Shown: positions 52,424 to 61,411 of the stretch, one piece after another
Position numbering within the stretch: position 1 is the first letter of the stretch
How the letters are laid out: each line of letters opens with the position of its first letter
Assembly: GCA_024638915.1 (NCBI GenBank)
Contig: JAHEJJ010000001.1
Coordinates: 248,001-312,000, forward strand
DNA length: 64,000 bases
Reading direction: 5' to 3'
Source of the DNA: Robiginitalea sp.
GTDB lineage: Bacteria > Bacteroidota > Bacteroidia > Flavobacteriales > Flavobacteriaceae
Position numbers and translations under genes: made by a program
Notes under the pieces: generated by a model
What the model saw: only the letters and a program-made list of their open reading frames with translations
What the model was told of the DNA's origin: nothing
Database searches by the model: none

Positions 52424-55400
52424 ATGAAAAGGGACTTTCCAAAACTCATCTGCGATGCGAATGAAGCCGTTGCGCGTATCGCCCATAAGACTAATGAAGT
52501 ATGTGCTATTTATCCAATTACCCCAGCTTCACCGATGGGGGAACATGTGGATGTATTCAGCTCCCGGGGCGAAAAGAACATCTGGGGCAACGTGCCACGA
52601 ATCGTCGAAATGCAAAGTGAGGGTGGTGCTTCAGGTGCTGTTCATGGTTCCCTCCAGGCAGGGGCACTAACCACTACGTTTACAGCCTCACAGGGATTAT
52701 TATTGATGATGCCCAATATGTATAAGATGGCTGGCGAATTACTGCCGGGAGTGATTCATGTTGCAGCCAGAACAGTTGCTACCCATGCCCTCTCAATTTT
52801 CGGAGACCATTCGGATGTTATGGCGACAAGGCAAACAGGTTTTTCAATGCTTTTCGGGGGTTCGGTACAGGAGGCGATGGATTTTGCTTTGATCTCCCAG
52901 GTGGCCGCTCTGAAATCAAGAGTTCCTTTTCTCAATGTGTTCGATGGTTTTAGAACCTCACACGAGATATCCAAAATCGATGCCATTCCAGACGAAGTGA
53001 TCAAAGCCATGATGCCGGAAAATGAGATCATGGGGCATAAGAATCGCTCACTCGATCCGGATCACCCCGTGGTCAGGGGTACATCACAAAACCCTGACGT
53101 TTTCTTCCAGGCCAGGGAGGCGGCCAATACCTATTATGACGAGGTGCCGCAGATCGTGGAAGATGTTATGGATGATTTATATAAGCATACGGGACGGCGA
53201 TATAGCATTTTTTACTATTTGGGCCATCCTGAGGCAGAAAGAGTAATTGTCATTATGGGTTCCGGTCAGGGTGCTGTTCGGGAGGCTGTTGAAGCCATGA
53301 TCGATCAGGACGAGAAGGTCGGGGTGCTGTTCGTAAGACTTTATCGTCCATTTTCAGTAAAACGTTTTCTAGATAATCTTCCCAAAACCGTAAAGAAAAT
53401 AGCAGTTCTTGACCGTACCAAAGAACCGGGCAGTACCGGTGAACCGCTCTACCTTGATGTGGTGGCGGCACTTGCAGAAAGTAAACGCTCCATCCCGGTA
53501 GTTGGAGGTCGCTACGGACTTTCATCAAAGGAATTTACCCCGCAAATGGTAAAAGGAGTCTTCGACGAGTTGAACAAAACTGAACCCAAAAACCACTTCA
53601 CCGTGGGTATAAACGACGACGTTACCCACACCAGCCTATCGCTGGATCCCGATTTCAAAGTGAAGACACATACGATTAACTGTATGTTCTATGGACTGGG
53701 ATCAGATGGTACTGTTGGGGCGAATAAGAACTCGATCAAAATTATAGGCGAGACCACAGATAACTACGTCCAGGGATATTTCGTTTACGATTCTAAAAAA
53801 GCCGGCGCACAAACTGTATCACACCTGCGGTTCGGCCCCGATCCGATCTATTCGTCATACCTGATTGACAGCGCCGATTTTATCGCCTGTCATCAGTTTA
53901 ATTTTATAGAGAAATACGATGTGATCGGCAAGTTAAAATCCGGAGGTACGTTTCTATTAAATGCACCGTATAACAAGGACGAGGTTTGGAATAAAATACC
54001 ACGAAAACTTCAGGAAGGTATCATCGAAAAAGAAGCTAAGTTTTATGTGGTCGACGCCACCAAAGTAGCCCAGGAAGCCAAGCTTGGAAAGCGCACCAAT
54101 ACGGTACTTCAAACCTGTTTCTTTGCTATATCCGGAGTCTTGCCAAGAGAGGAAGCTATTCAAAAGATTAAAGATGCGATTGTTAAGTCGTATTCTCACA
54201 AAGGCGATAAGATCGTCCAGATGAACTTCAATGCGGTAGATAAGGCCCTGGAGAATTTGTACGAGGTGGTTTATCCGAAATCAGTAACAAGTAATATCCC
54301 ATTGCAGCCCGTAATGACCCACGCCCGAGAAGGATTTGTCAGCGAGGTACTTCAAAAGATACTGGGCGGATTGGGTGATGAATTGCCCGTTAGTGCCTTC
54401 CCGGTTGATGGTACCTTCCCTATGGGTACTACCCAGTACGAAAAGAGGGGAATTGCCAATTTTATTCCGGTCTGGGACGATGAAGTATTATGTACACAGT
54501 GCAATAAATGTGTCGCTATTTGTCCCCATGCTGCGATTCGGGCTAAAGTAATACCCAACAACTTGCTTTCCGAAGCTCCCGATTCACTAAAAGCGGTTGC
54601 TGCAAAAGGAAGGCCTTTTAACAAAGAAGAAGAGTCGTATATTCTCCAGGTTTCACCTGAGGATTGTACCGGATGTGATCTCTGCGTTGCGGTATGTCCT
54701 GCTGAGAGCAAGGAGATAGAAGATTTTAAGGCCATCAATATGCGTCGCAAAATGGATGTTGATGCCGATGAAAATGTCAACTGGGATTACTTTATACAAC
54801 TCCCCGATTACGACAGGACGGCGCTGCAGATTACCAATCTGAAAGGTTCTCAGTTTCTCGAGCCGTTGTTCGAATTCTCAGGCGCCTGTTCCGGTTGTGG
54901 AGAGACGCCTTATATAAAAATGCTGACGCAACTTTATGGCGACAGTATAATGATCGCGAATGCTACGGGATGTTCTTCCATCTATGGGGGTAACCTTCCT
55001 ACTACTCCTTATAAAACAAATAAGGAGGGCAGGGGTCCTGCCTGGGCCAATTCCCTTTTCGAGGACAATGCGGAATTCGGATATGGAATGAAACTCGCGT
55101 TGAGCAAGAAGCAAGAGATTGCGGTAAGTCTGCTAAGATCTCTGCAATCTCTGGTGGGCTCTGAACTTGTGGAAGCCATTCTCGAGAATTCGGAAACCAC
55201 AGAAGCTGAACGAAGTGAGAAATTCGCTCAGATCGAAGAGGTCAAAACTATATTAGCCAAATACAAAGACAATGCCGACGCCGCTAAACTTATCCAACTG
55301 GCTGATTACCTGAGAAGGAAGTCGGTTTGGATCTTAGGCGGAGATGGTTGGGCATACGACATAGGTTATGGTGGCCTCGACCACGTTATGGCTTCGGGTG

Positions 55401-55954
55401 AGGACATCAATATTATGGTACTCGATACCGAGGTGTATTCCAACACTGGCGGGCAGACTTCTAAAGCGACTCCTCTTGGTGCGAGTGCTAAATTTTCCGT
55501 ATCGGGCAAAAGAACAGGGAAGAAAAACCTTGCTCTTCAGGCTATTTCCTACGGGAACGTGTATGTAGCTCAAGTGGCCATGGGTGCCAAAGATATGCAG
55601 ACACTCAGGGCTATTGAGGAAGCGGAAGCCTATCCGGGTCCTTCGTTGATTGTGGCCTACTCCCATTGTGGCGAACACGGTTATGACCTTAAAGAAGGTG
55701 CAGATCACCAAGCCCGCGCCGTTGAAACCGGTTATTGGCCATTATTCAGATATGATCCTTCGAAACCTAAAGGGAAGAAATTCAAGCTGGATTCCAAGCA
55801 GCCCACCAGACCTCTAAGCGATTTTATGTATAAGGAAACACGCTTTACCAGGGTGGTTAAAGACAACAAAGCTCTTGGAGCAGAATTGTTGAAACAGGCC
55901 CAGGAAGAAGTTGACACCAAATGGGAGCGATTGGAGCTCTTTAAAACGATGTGA
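52424..55954 (+). CDS. nifJ: pyruvate:ferredoxin (flavodoxin) oxidoreductase
   Basis: NifJ/PFOR oxidises pyruvate with CoA to acetyl-CoA and CO2 and reduces ferredoxin or flavodoxin. The 1176-residue single chain has the full domain order: YPITPASPMGEHVD near residue 28, the gamma domain around 415-630, two 4Fe-4S motifs (CTQCNKCVAICPH and CTGCDLCVAVCPAES) at about 690-770, and the TPP domain with CSGCGETPYIKML, NATGCSSIYGG and DTEVYSNTGGQTSKATPLG. The Desulfovibrio-type long C-terminal extension is short here. It lies downstream of the ferredoxin but behind a terminator. Confidence 0.96.
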   Translation: MKRDFPKLICDANEAVARIAHKTNEVCAIYPITPASPMGEHVDVFSSRGEKNIWGNVPRIVEMQSEGGASGAVHGSLQAGALTTTFTASQGLLLMMPNMYKMAGELLPGVIHVAARTVATHALSIFGDHSDVMATRQTGFSMLFGGSVQEAMDFALISQVAALKSRVPFLNVFDGFRTSHEISKIDAIPDEVIKAMMPENEIMGHKNRSLDPDHPVVRGTSQNPDVFFQAREAANTYYDEVPQIVEDVMDDLYKHTGRRYSIFYYLGHPEAERVIVIMGSGQGAVREAVEAMIDQDEKVGVLFVRLYRPFSVKRFLDNLPKTVKKIAVLDRTKEPGSTGEPLYLDVVAALAESKRSIPVVGGRYGLSSKEFTPQMVKGVFDELNKTEPKNHFTVGINDDVTHTSLSLDPDFKVKTHTINCMFYGLGSDGTVGANKNSIKIIGETTDNYVQGYFVYDSKKAGAQTVSHLRFGPDPIYSSYLIDSADFIACHQFNFIEKYDVIGKLKSGGTFLLNAPYNKDEVWNKIPRKLQEGIIEKEAKFYVVDATKVAQEAKLGKRTNTVLQTCFFAISGVLPREEAIQKIKDAIVKSYSHKGDKIVQMNFNAVDKALENLYEVVYPKSVTSNIPLQPVMTHAREGFVSEVLQKILGGLGDELPVSAFPVDGTFPMGTTQYEKRGIANFIPVWDDEVLCTQCNKCVAICPHAAIRAKVIPNNLLSEAPDSLKAVAAKGRPFNKEEESYILQVSPEDCTGCDLCVAVCPAESKEIEDFKAINMRRKMDVDADENVNWDYFIQLPDYDRTALQITNLKGSQFLEPLFEFSGACSGCGETPYIKMLTQLYGDSIMIANATGCSSIYGGNLPTTPYKTNKEGRGPAWANSLFEDNAEFGYGMKLALSKKQEIAVSLLRSLQSLVGSELVEAILENSETTEAERSEKFAQIEEVKTILAKYKDNADAAKLIQLADYLRRKSVWILGGDGWAYDIGYGGLDHVMASGEDINIMVLDTEVYSNTGGQTSKATPLGASAKFSVSGKRTGKKNLALQAISYGNVYVAQVAMGAKDMQTLRAIEEAEAYPGPSLIVAYSHCGEHGYDLKEGADHQARAVETGYWPLFRYDPSKPKGKKFKLDSKQPTRPLSDFMYKETRFTRVVKDNKALGAELLKQAQEEVDTKWERLELFKTM

Positions 55955-55980
55955 AGAAAATAGTAAGCTAATCTCAGATC

Positions 55981-56358
55981 ATGGAAAAGAATGCACATGA
56001 ATTATATCAGCAGGCGGTGCAAAAATTAAAAGAAGCCAACAAAGAGCTTTGCCGCCCGGAAGAAGATGTGGTGGCATACATGGTATGTAAAAATTCGCAG
56101 ATCGCTATCGATTCTTTTTTAAGAGGATATTTGCTGCAACAGGGAATCGAACCCTCAAAAGAGGCCACCATCGATGAGCTATATGGACATTGTAAAGGGG
56201 TTAATGAACATTTTGACAAAATTGACCTGGCCGGATTTGATTGCCAGGCCCATTCATTGGAGTCCCGTTATTGTAGTGGCACCGAGAAAGTTAGTCGTTG
56301 CTTCGACATCGCAGACAGTCTGGACAGCTTTCTTAGGGAGAAAAAGATCATCAGCTAG
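55981..56358 (+). CDS. HEPN-like small helical protein
   Basis: The 125-residue protein is predicted all-helical and starts 27 bases after nifJ, so it is probably co-transcribed. The pattern AIDSFLRGYLLQQGIEPS followed by ELYGHCKGVNEHF resembles HEPN-fold proteins (helical bundles that may bind nucleotides or act as RNases). The RxxxxH catalytic motif of HEPN RNases is not obvious. It contains five Cys (at about 24, 36, 72, 89, 98), which is high for this size. The fold is an inference; no function is assigned. Confidence 0.55.
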   Translation: MEKNAHELYQQAVQKLKEANKELCRPEEDVVAYMVCKNSQIAIDSFLRGYLLQQGIEPSKEATIDELYGHCKGVNEHFDKIDLAGFDCQAHSLESRYCSGTEKVSRCFDIADSLDSFLREKKIIS

Positions 56359-56394
56359 GAATTCCAGTTCAAAACCCCGATAATTAGATTTGTG

Positions 56395-56402
56395 GCTTCG
56401 GA
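56395..56402 (+). promoter_or_regulatory. candidate -7 promoter element for the secreted protein at 56488
   Basis: TAGATTTG matches TAnnTTTG. It lies about 86 bases before the ATG at 56488. Confidence 0.4.
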
Positions 56403-56487
56403 CAATCAAAAGCCATGTTCGTCCTTAACCAATAGTCTATTATTCAACTTAGTAGTAAATTTTTCATTCAACCAAAAATAAACAAAG

Positions 56488-57273
56488 ATGAAAAAATTAC
56501 TATTAATCATTGCCATCTTATGGATAGGCAACACAGCAATTGCTCAGGAAGCGGAAACGCTTTATTTGCTTTTCGAATTTATGCACGTGGATAACGAGCA
56601 GGAAACGGCTTATGCTGAAACCGAAGCGTTCTGGGAAAAGATCCATGAACAACGCGTTATGAATGGCGACGCACTTGGCTGGGACCTTTGGCGAATTCTG
56701 CCAGGTGGAGAAAACCAGGGGAGTCAATATTTTACAGTAAGCCTGTACAATGATCCGGTGAAAATGATGGAGGGTGGAGACTTTGACAAAGCCCTTTCCG
56801 GGGCCTACCCCGATATGTCCGATGCAGATCTCACAAAAAAAATGGAGGAAACCTCCAAGAGCAGGGACCTTACCCATCGGGTTTATCTTCAGCAGATCGC
56901 CACCACAACACCAGAGTATGAGATGCCTATTGGGATGATAGCCCGATTGAACTTCATGAAGGTAGCGTCTGGACAGTATGACGCTTATGAAAAGGCGGAA
57001 ATGGATGTTTTTCAACCTCTTCATCAGAAAGCGGTAACAGACGGAAGACTGGCAAGTTGGGGGCTAATGAGGAATATGCTTGGTTATGGCAGCGATTCGT
57101 ATGCCACCCATATGACCGTAGATATGTTTACGAGCTACGATCAGATGTTCAACTCAGGAGGCATGGTTGAAAATCCTACAGCGGCACAAGAAAAGGCTAT
57201 GAACGATGCGATGGCTACGAGAGACATGAAATCGGTTCGTATTATCCAGTTAATACGAAAAGTGAGACCCTGA
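56488..57273 (+). CDS. secreted protein with two dimeric-barrel-like repeats
   Basis: The 261-residue protein has a signal peptide (KKLLLIIAILWIGNTAIAQ). The mature protein shows two related halves: TLYLLFEFMHVDNEQETAYAETEAFWEKIHEQRVMNGDALGWDLWRI and GMIARLNFMKVASGQYDAYEKAEMDVFQPLHQKAVTDGRLASWGLMRN-type stretches. Each resembles an alpha/beta dimeric-barrel (ABM-like) unit, so it is likely a tandem duplication. The family is common but unnamed in Flavobacteriia. Export to the periplasm or surface is likely; function is unknown. Confidence 0.72.
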   Translation: MKKLLLIIAILWIGNTAIAQEAETLYLLFEFMHVDNEQETAYAETEAFWEKIHEQRVMNGDALGWDLWRILPGGENQGSQYFTVSLYNDPVKMMEGGDFDKALSGAYPDMSDADLTKKMEETSKSRDLTHRVYLQQIATTTPEYEMPIGMIARLNFMKVASGQYDAYEKAEMDVFQPLHQKAVTDGRLASWGLMRNMLGYGSDSYATHMTVDMFTSYDQMFNSGGMVENPTAAQEKAMNDAMATRDMKSVRIIQLIRKVRP

Positions 57274-57300
57274 TAAGATCGGTTAAAACTATAATGGTTA

Positions 57301-57327
57301 AAATCCTCCTGCATGGGAGGATTTTTT
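57301..57327. terminator. terminator between two convergent genes
   Basis: AAATCCTCC at 57301-57309 pairs with GGAGGATTT at 57316-57324 around a 6-base loop, followed by TTT on the plus strand. The minus strand has a shorter T-rich tail (TTTTAACC). The dipeptidase stop codon lies right at its edge, so it can serve both genes. Confidence 0.85.
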
Positions 57328-58393
57328 ATGCCCAGGTATTACCCAGGAAACGCAGGAAATTCTCAGATGAGATGTTTCGAATAGCTTCGTCAGAATACCC
57401 CTTACTAACCAATAATCCGTGAAGTCTTTGGAGATCGGCTATGGTATCGATATCATAAGGACTCTGTTCTTTTCCGAAACCACCATCCAGATCGGTTCCG
57501 ATCCCGGCGTGTAGACTGTTACCTGCTAGCTGGCAGATATGATCAATGTGGTTAACCATATGCTCCAGGGTAAGGCTCTCGCCCAGGGGAGTAGACTTTC
57601 CTTTGATCCAACCCGGGATCATCATCCATGCATCAAGTGCCACGCCTATGACTGCATCTCTTGTGAGAAGTTCCTTAAACTGTTCATCTGAGAATTGACG
57701 ATTATGGTTCACAATGCTGCGGCAATTACTATGACTGGCCCAGAGCGGACCGCGGTAATGGTCAAGGGTCTCCCAGAAACTATCATCACACAGATGGGTT
57801 ACATCGAGGATGATACCAAGGTTTTCAATTTCCTTGAGCAATTCCCTTCCTTTTTTACCAATTCCTCCGCTGGCATTTGTTCCCTGGGCATAGGTGCCCG
57901 GACCGTAATGAGCCGGGCCTATGGCACGCAAACCGTTTTCAAATGACCTTTCAAGCCAGGCCGGGGAGATTATCGAATCGGCGCCTTCAAGCGTAAGGAT
58001 ATAGCCGATAGGTTTAGCGGTTTCAGAATTGTTATGCCATAGCGCCAGATGTTTTTCAAGCCCTTCTTTGTCGCGAATTTGTACCATTTCACCCTCAGCC
58101 TCCATAGCCCTGTACCAGGCTAATTGCCCCTGGGTATGGGCCCAGGCCTGTTCGGGGGAATTCCAGCCCGGCAATGGATTTTCATCCTTAACATAGCGCG
58201 CGATCTGTGTGGCGGCACAAAGCCCTATATTGCCCTTTCGCATAGCATCCAAAGAGACGGTGTTAAGTCCGCGACCGGGTTTGTCTTTCAGGCCTTGCTC
58301 TTTTTTACGAATCACAGAAACAGGCAATCTGAGGTCTCTGTTCCATTCCAATGCATTCATGGCCAGATCGAGATGTGCGTCAAAAATAAACAT
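57326..58393 (-). CDS. membrane dipeptidase (peptidase family M19)
   Basis: This 355-residue zinc peptidase hydrolyses dipeptides, often with a C-terminal D-residue. The metal site is seen in FDAHLDLAMNA (His7 and Asp9), ILTLEGADSI, WASHSNCRSIVNHNRQ and the C-terminal IGTDLDGGFGKEQSPY. It has no signal peptide, so it is probably cytoplasmic. It is the last gene of the gntP-ridA-DSD-dipeptidase operon, 9 bases after the preceding gene, and could feed D-amino acids to that enzyme. Confidence 0.9.
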   Translation of the reverse strand: MFIFDAHLDLAMNALEWNRDLRLPVSVIRKKEQGLKDKPGRGLNTVSLDAMRKGNIGLCAATQIARYVKDENPLPGWNSPEQAWAHTQGQLAWYRAMEAEGEMVQIRDKEGLEKHLALWHNNSETAKPIGYILTLEGADSIISPAWLERSFENGLRAIGPAHYGPGTYAQGTNASGGIGKKGRELLKEIENLGIILDVTHLCDDSFWETLDHYRGPLWASHSNCRSIVNHNRQFSDEQFKELLTRDAVIGVALDAWMMIPGWIKGKSTPLGESLTLEHMVNHIDHICQLAGNSLHAGIGTDLDGGFGKEQSPYDIDTIADLQRLHGLLVSKGYSDEAIRNISSENFLRFLGNTWA

Positions 58394-58402
58394 GAGTTTT
58401 GG

Positions 58403-59521
58403 TCAAATGGTAATTTTATAATTTCTTGCTGCTACCTCCCATGTATCTGTAATCTCACCATTCTCTACCACTAAAAGTTTTGGATATTTGGCAACTGTTG
58501 GGCAGATATGCATCGGTATGCCATACAAGTGATCACCGATAGCATAATCCGAATTATCTGCGCACCGTAGCACAAGATGTTCTTCACTCTGACCTACCTG
58601 CTCGCAATTCTCCATCCCGAGCAATTTTACACGTGGAAAATCCATTTCAGGAGCAATCGCCTTATGGCCGAGGTCTAGACAAAAGAGTTCCTTATTGGGT
58701 TTGCTGATGACCCGACAAAATAGTATGGCGGCTTGCAGAAAATTTAGATCGTCGAACAAGCTATCGTAGCGCTCATCCCATAGCAGTGTTGTGCCGGGGC
58801 TTGCTTCTACACCTTTTCGTTTTGAGTGAAATGGAAAGGTAGGGGACCCGCCGGCTATCACCACGGGGACCGTCATCTGTTGTTTTTCAAGATCGTTTTT
58901 GAGTGCCAATACCGTGTCGAAGGACCTGTCACAGGCCTGTTTGCGTTTTTCCGGATCCGGATCGCGAATATGACCATCATAGCAATGCAAGCCTTTTGCT
59001 TCCAAACCGGGGGCTTCCCAAATGGCCCGATAGATCTGTATTGCTTTTTTTCCGGGTTCGATCCCGGTTCTGTCCATTCCTGTATTTAGGTCGAGAAAAA
59101 GAGGAATGACAAGATCTTTATTCCCGGCCATAGCGGAAAGCTCCTCTATTACCGCTTCACAATCTACCAGAGTAGAAAAACGGGTATAGGGGAAGGATCG
59201 GATCAGAGCTCCAAATCGCCCGATATTCGCGCCCACAGGTTGTATGGCGAGCAGTACGTCTCTCGCACCACACAAGGCCAATAATTCTGCTTCCGCAATG
59301 GTGGCACATTTAAATTTCTCGATGCCCATCTCGATTTGCATCTGAACAATCTCAGCCGTCTTATGGGTTTTGATATGTGGCCTTAACCGTTTAAGGTCTC
59401 CGGTCATTTCGATCATAAGCAGGATATTCTTTCTGATCCTGTCCGGATATACAAGAAGCGAGGGGCTTACTACATCAGTGGTGTCGTGAAGGGCATACCA
59501 ATTCTGCCTGTCATCTTTCAT
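58403..59521 (-). CDS. D-serine dehydratase/D-threonine aldolase family PLP enzyme
   Basis: The 372-residue protein has the alanine-racemase-like PLP barrel (LRPHIKTHKT with the PLP-binding lysine region, KFKCATIAEAELLALCGARDVLLA, FLDLNTGMDRTGIEPG) and a C-terminal metal-binding domain (DLGHKAIAPEMDFPRV). Near the end the pair is H338-I-C340. In the family, eukaryotic-type D-serine dehydratase uses His-x-Cys for Zn, whereas D-threonine aldolase uses His-x-Asp for Mn. This favours a dehydratase reaction. It overlaps ridA by 4 bases. Aldolase activity remains possible. Confidence 0.85.
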   Translation of the reverse strand: MKDDRQNWYALHDTTDVVSPSLLVYPDRIRKNILLMIEMTGDLKRLRPHIKTHKTAEIVQMQIEMGIEKFKCATIAEAELLALCGARDVLLAIQPVGANIGRFGALIRSFPYTRFSTLVDCEAVIEELSAMAGNKDLVIPLFLDLNTGMDRTGIEPGKKAIQIYRAIWEAPGLEAKGLHCYDGHIRDPDPEKRKQACDRSFDTVLALKNDLEKQQMTVPVVIAGGSPTFPFHSKRKGVEASPGTTLLWDERYDSLFDDLNFLQAAILFCRVISKPNKELFCLDLGHKAIAPEMDFPRVKLLGMENCEQVGQSEEHLVLRCADNSDYAIGDHLYGIPMHICPTVAKYPKLLVVENGEITDTWEVAARNYKITI

Positions 59522-59985
59522 TTTCGAAGTTTAAATATAGCTTCAATTTCCACGGCTACATGACCGGGCAGGATCATCCCCACCGCACTACGTGCGCCTA
59601 CTCCGCGATCCATCCCGAATACATCTGCCATGAGTTCACTAAAACCATTGATCACCAGAGGGTGCTGATCGAATTCAAGGGTCGAATTTACCATTCCCAG
59701 TGTTTTTACCAGCCGTTCTATACGGTCGATATCTCCAAAGTGCTCTTTTATGGTAGCCAACATCGTTAAACCTACCTGTTCTGCGGCCAGTTTGCCCTGG
59801 CTTAGATCCATATCGTCACCAACACGGCCTGTTATATAAGTTCCATCGTTTTTCATCGGCCCCTGTCCCGAAATATAGAGATACCCATCTACTTCCAAAA
59901 CTGGTTTATAGAGTCCGGCTGGTGGTGGTGCTGGCGGGAGTACAAGCCCAAGGGCTTTGATTCGCTCAGAAGTTAAATTGCTCAT
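59518..59985 (-). CDS. ridA: RidA family deaminase
   Basis: RidA proteins hydrolyse reactive enamines and imines such as 2-aminoacrylate, which PLP dehydratases release. The 155-residue length, with YLYISGQGPMKNDGTYITGRVG and the final segment GARSAVGMILPGHVAVEIEAIF (Arg that binds the substrate carboxylate), fits the longer RidA subfamily. It is coupled by a 4-base overlap to the D-serine dehydratase-type gene and follows the permease by 10 bases, which suits a detoxifying role for that enzyme's product. Confidence 0.9.
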   Translation of the reverse strand: MSNLTSERIKALGLVLPPAPPPAGLYKPVLEVDGYLYISGQGPMKNDGTYITGRVGDDMDLSQGKLAAEQVGLTMLATIKEHFGDIDRIERLVKTLGMVNSTLEFDQHPLVINGFSELMADVFGMDRGVGARSAVGMILPGHVAVEIEAIFKLRK

Positions 59986-59995
59986 ATTGGTAAAG

Positions 59996-61312
59996 TTAAA
60001 TGAAAAGACTTAATATCATCACCCCGACGAGTCCCATTATGCCTACCGTAGTTTCCATAACGGTCCATGTCCTGAGGGTGTCTCTTACCGAAAGATTGAA
60101 ATATTCTTTAAAGAGCCAAAACCCACTGTCGTTTACATGGGAAAGCATCAGACTACCAGATCCAATGGCAAGTACCATTAGTTCAGGACTCGCTCCGGTA
60201 TTTGCAATCAGGGGTAAAACAATTCCCGCTGCCGTCAGCCCGGCAACCGTAGCCGAACCCACACAAACCCTTATCACGGTTGCGATCAGCCAGGCGAGGA
60301 CCAATGGTGAGACCGAAGATCCCTGTAACATCTCGGCGATATAGTCGCTTACCCCACTGTCTACCAGAACTTGTTTTAACGCTCCCGCTCCTGCGATGAT
60401 CAGGAGGACCATTGTAATACCTTTGATGGATTCGGAAACGGTCTCCATTACCTCGGTCATTTTTCTTCCCCTTGCGAGCCCCAATGTATATATGGCGACC
60501 AATACCGATACGAGCATAGCGATCACCGGATTTCCTAGGAATAGTATGATATTTTTAAGCGGAAAAGGCCCCGGGAACATTAATTCTATCAAGGTGGCGA
60601 CTCCTATAAGAAGTATCGGCAAAAGGGCTGTGAAAATACTGTTCCCCATAGAGGGCATCTCATGATCTTCCAATACCCGGGGATTTACAAATTCTTTAAG
60701 AGGCGTTGCCTTAATATTTTTAAGGGTTCGGCCAAATAACGGGCCGCCGACAATAATGGCTGGTATCGCCACAATCAGTCCGTATACCAATGTTTTGCCC
60801 AGATCAGCTTCGAACATCACGGTAATGGCAGTAGGTGCCGGATGCGGTGGAAGGTAGCCATGAGTGACGGAAAGCGATGCCAGCATTGGGATACCAACAT
60901 AAAGCAAAGGGAGTTGTGTGGCGGCAGCTACTGTAAAGACTAAGGGTACTAAGATGACGAAGCCTACAGAATAAAACATCGGGATGCCCACTATAAATCC
61001 AGTGAGCACTACGGCCCATTGGATGTTTTTCCGTCCGAATTTTTCGACCAGCTTCGAGGTAATTCGTTGTGCAGCGCCACTGTCGGCCACAAGTTTTCCA
61101 AGCATGGCCCCCAATCCCAGGATCAGGATAAGAAAACCAAGCGTATTTCCAATACCGTTTTGGATAGAATTGACCACCTGTTCCAGATCCATCCCTTCCG
61201 CAATACCCACCAGCAAAGAGACAATAATGAAAGTGATAAAGGCATTGAGTTTAAATCTTACGATGAGAAGGAAAAGCAAAAGGATTCCGAGAATAACGAT
61301 CAGTAGTGGCAT
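59996..61312 (-). CDS. GntP-family H+ symporter
   Basis: This 438-residue integral membrane protein has about 12 transmembrane helices and the gluconate permease family pattern: LVADSGAAQRITSKLVEKFGRKNIQWAVVLTGFIVGIPMFYSVGFVIL, then HGYLPPHPAPTAITVMFEADLGKT. GntP relatives import gluconate, idonate or, in the DsdX branch, D-serine. The neighbours (D-serine dehydratase-type enzyme, RidA, dipeptidase) favour an amino-acid-like substrate as with DsdX. This is inference from context. It leads the operon. Confidence 0.88.
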   Translation of the reverse strand: MPLLIVILGILLLFLLIVRFKLNAFITFIIVSLLVGIAEGMDLEQVVNSIQNGIGNTLGFLILILGLGAMLGKLVADSGAAQRITSKLVEKFGRKNIQWAVVLTGFIVGIPMFYSVGFVILVPLVFTVAAATQLPLLYVGIPMLASLSVTHGYLPPHPAPTAITVMFEADLGKTLVYGLIVAIPAIIVGGPLFGRTLKNIKATPLKEFVNPRVLEDHEMPSMGNSIFTALLPILLIGVATLIELMFPGPFPLKNIILFLGNPVIAMLVSVLVAIYTLGLARGRKMTEVMETVSESIKGITMVLLIIAGAGALKQVLVDSGVSDYIAEMLQGSSVSPLVLAWLIATVIRVCVGSATVAGLTAAGIVLPLIANTGASPELMVLAIGSGSLMLSHVNDSGFWLFKEYFNLSVRDTLRTWTVMETTVGIMGLVGVMILSLFI

Positions 61313-61411
61313 CGGCTTTTGGTTCGCTTGGATTATTGAGCCTTAAATATAGCATTTTGACTATGAATTGAATCTATTGATTAATATCTTGTAGGGATAT
61401 CGGAATGCCTT

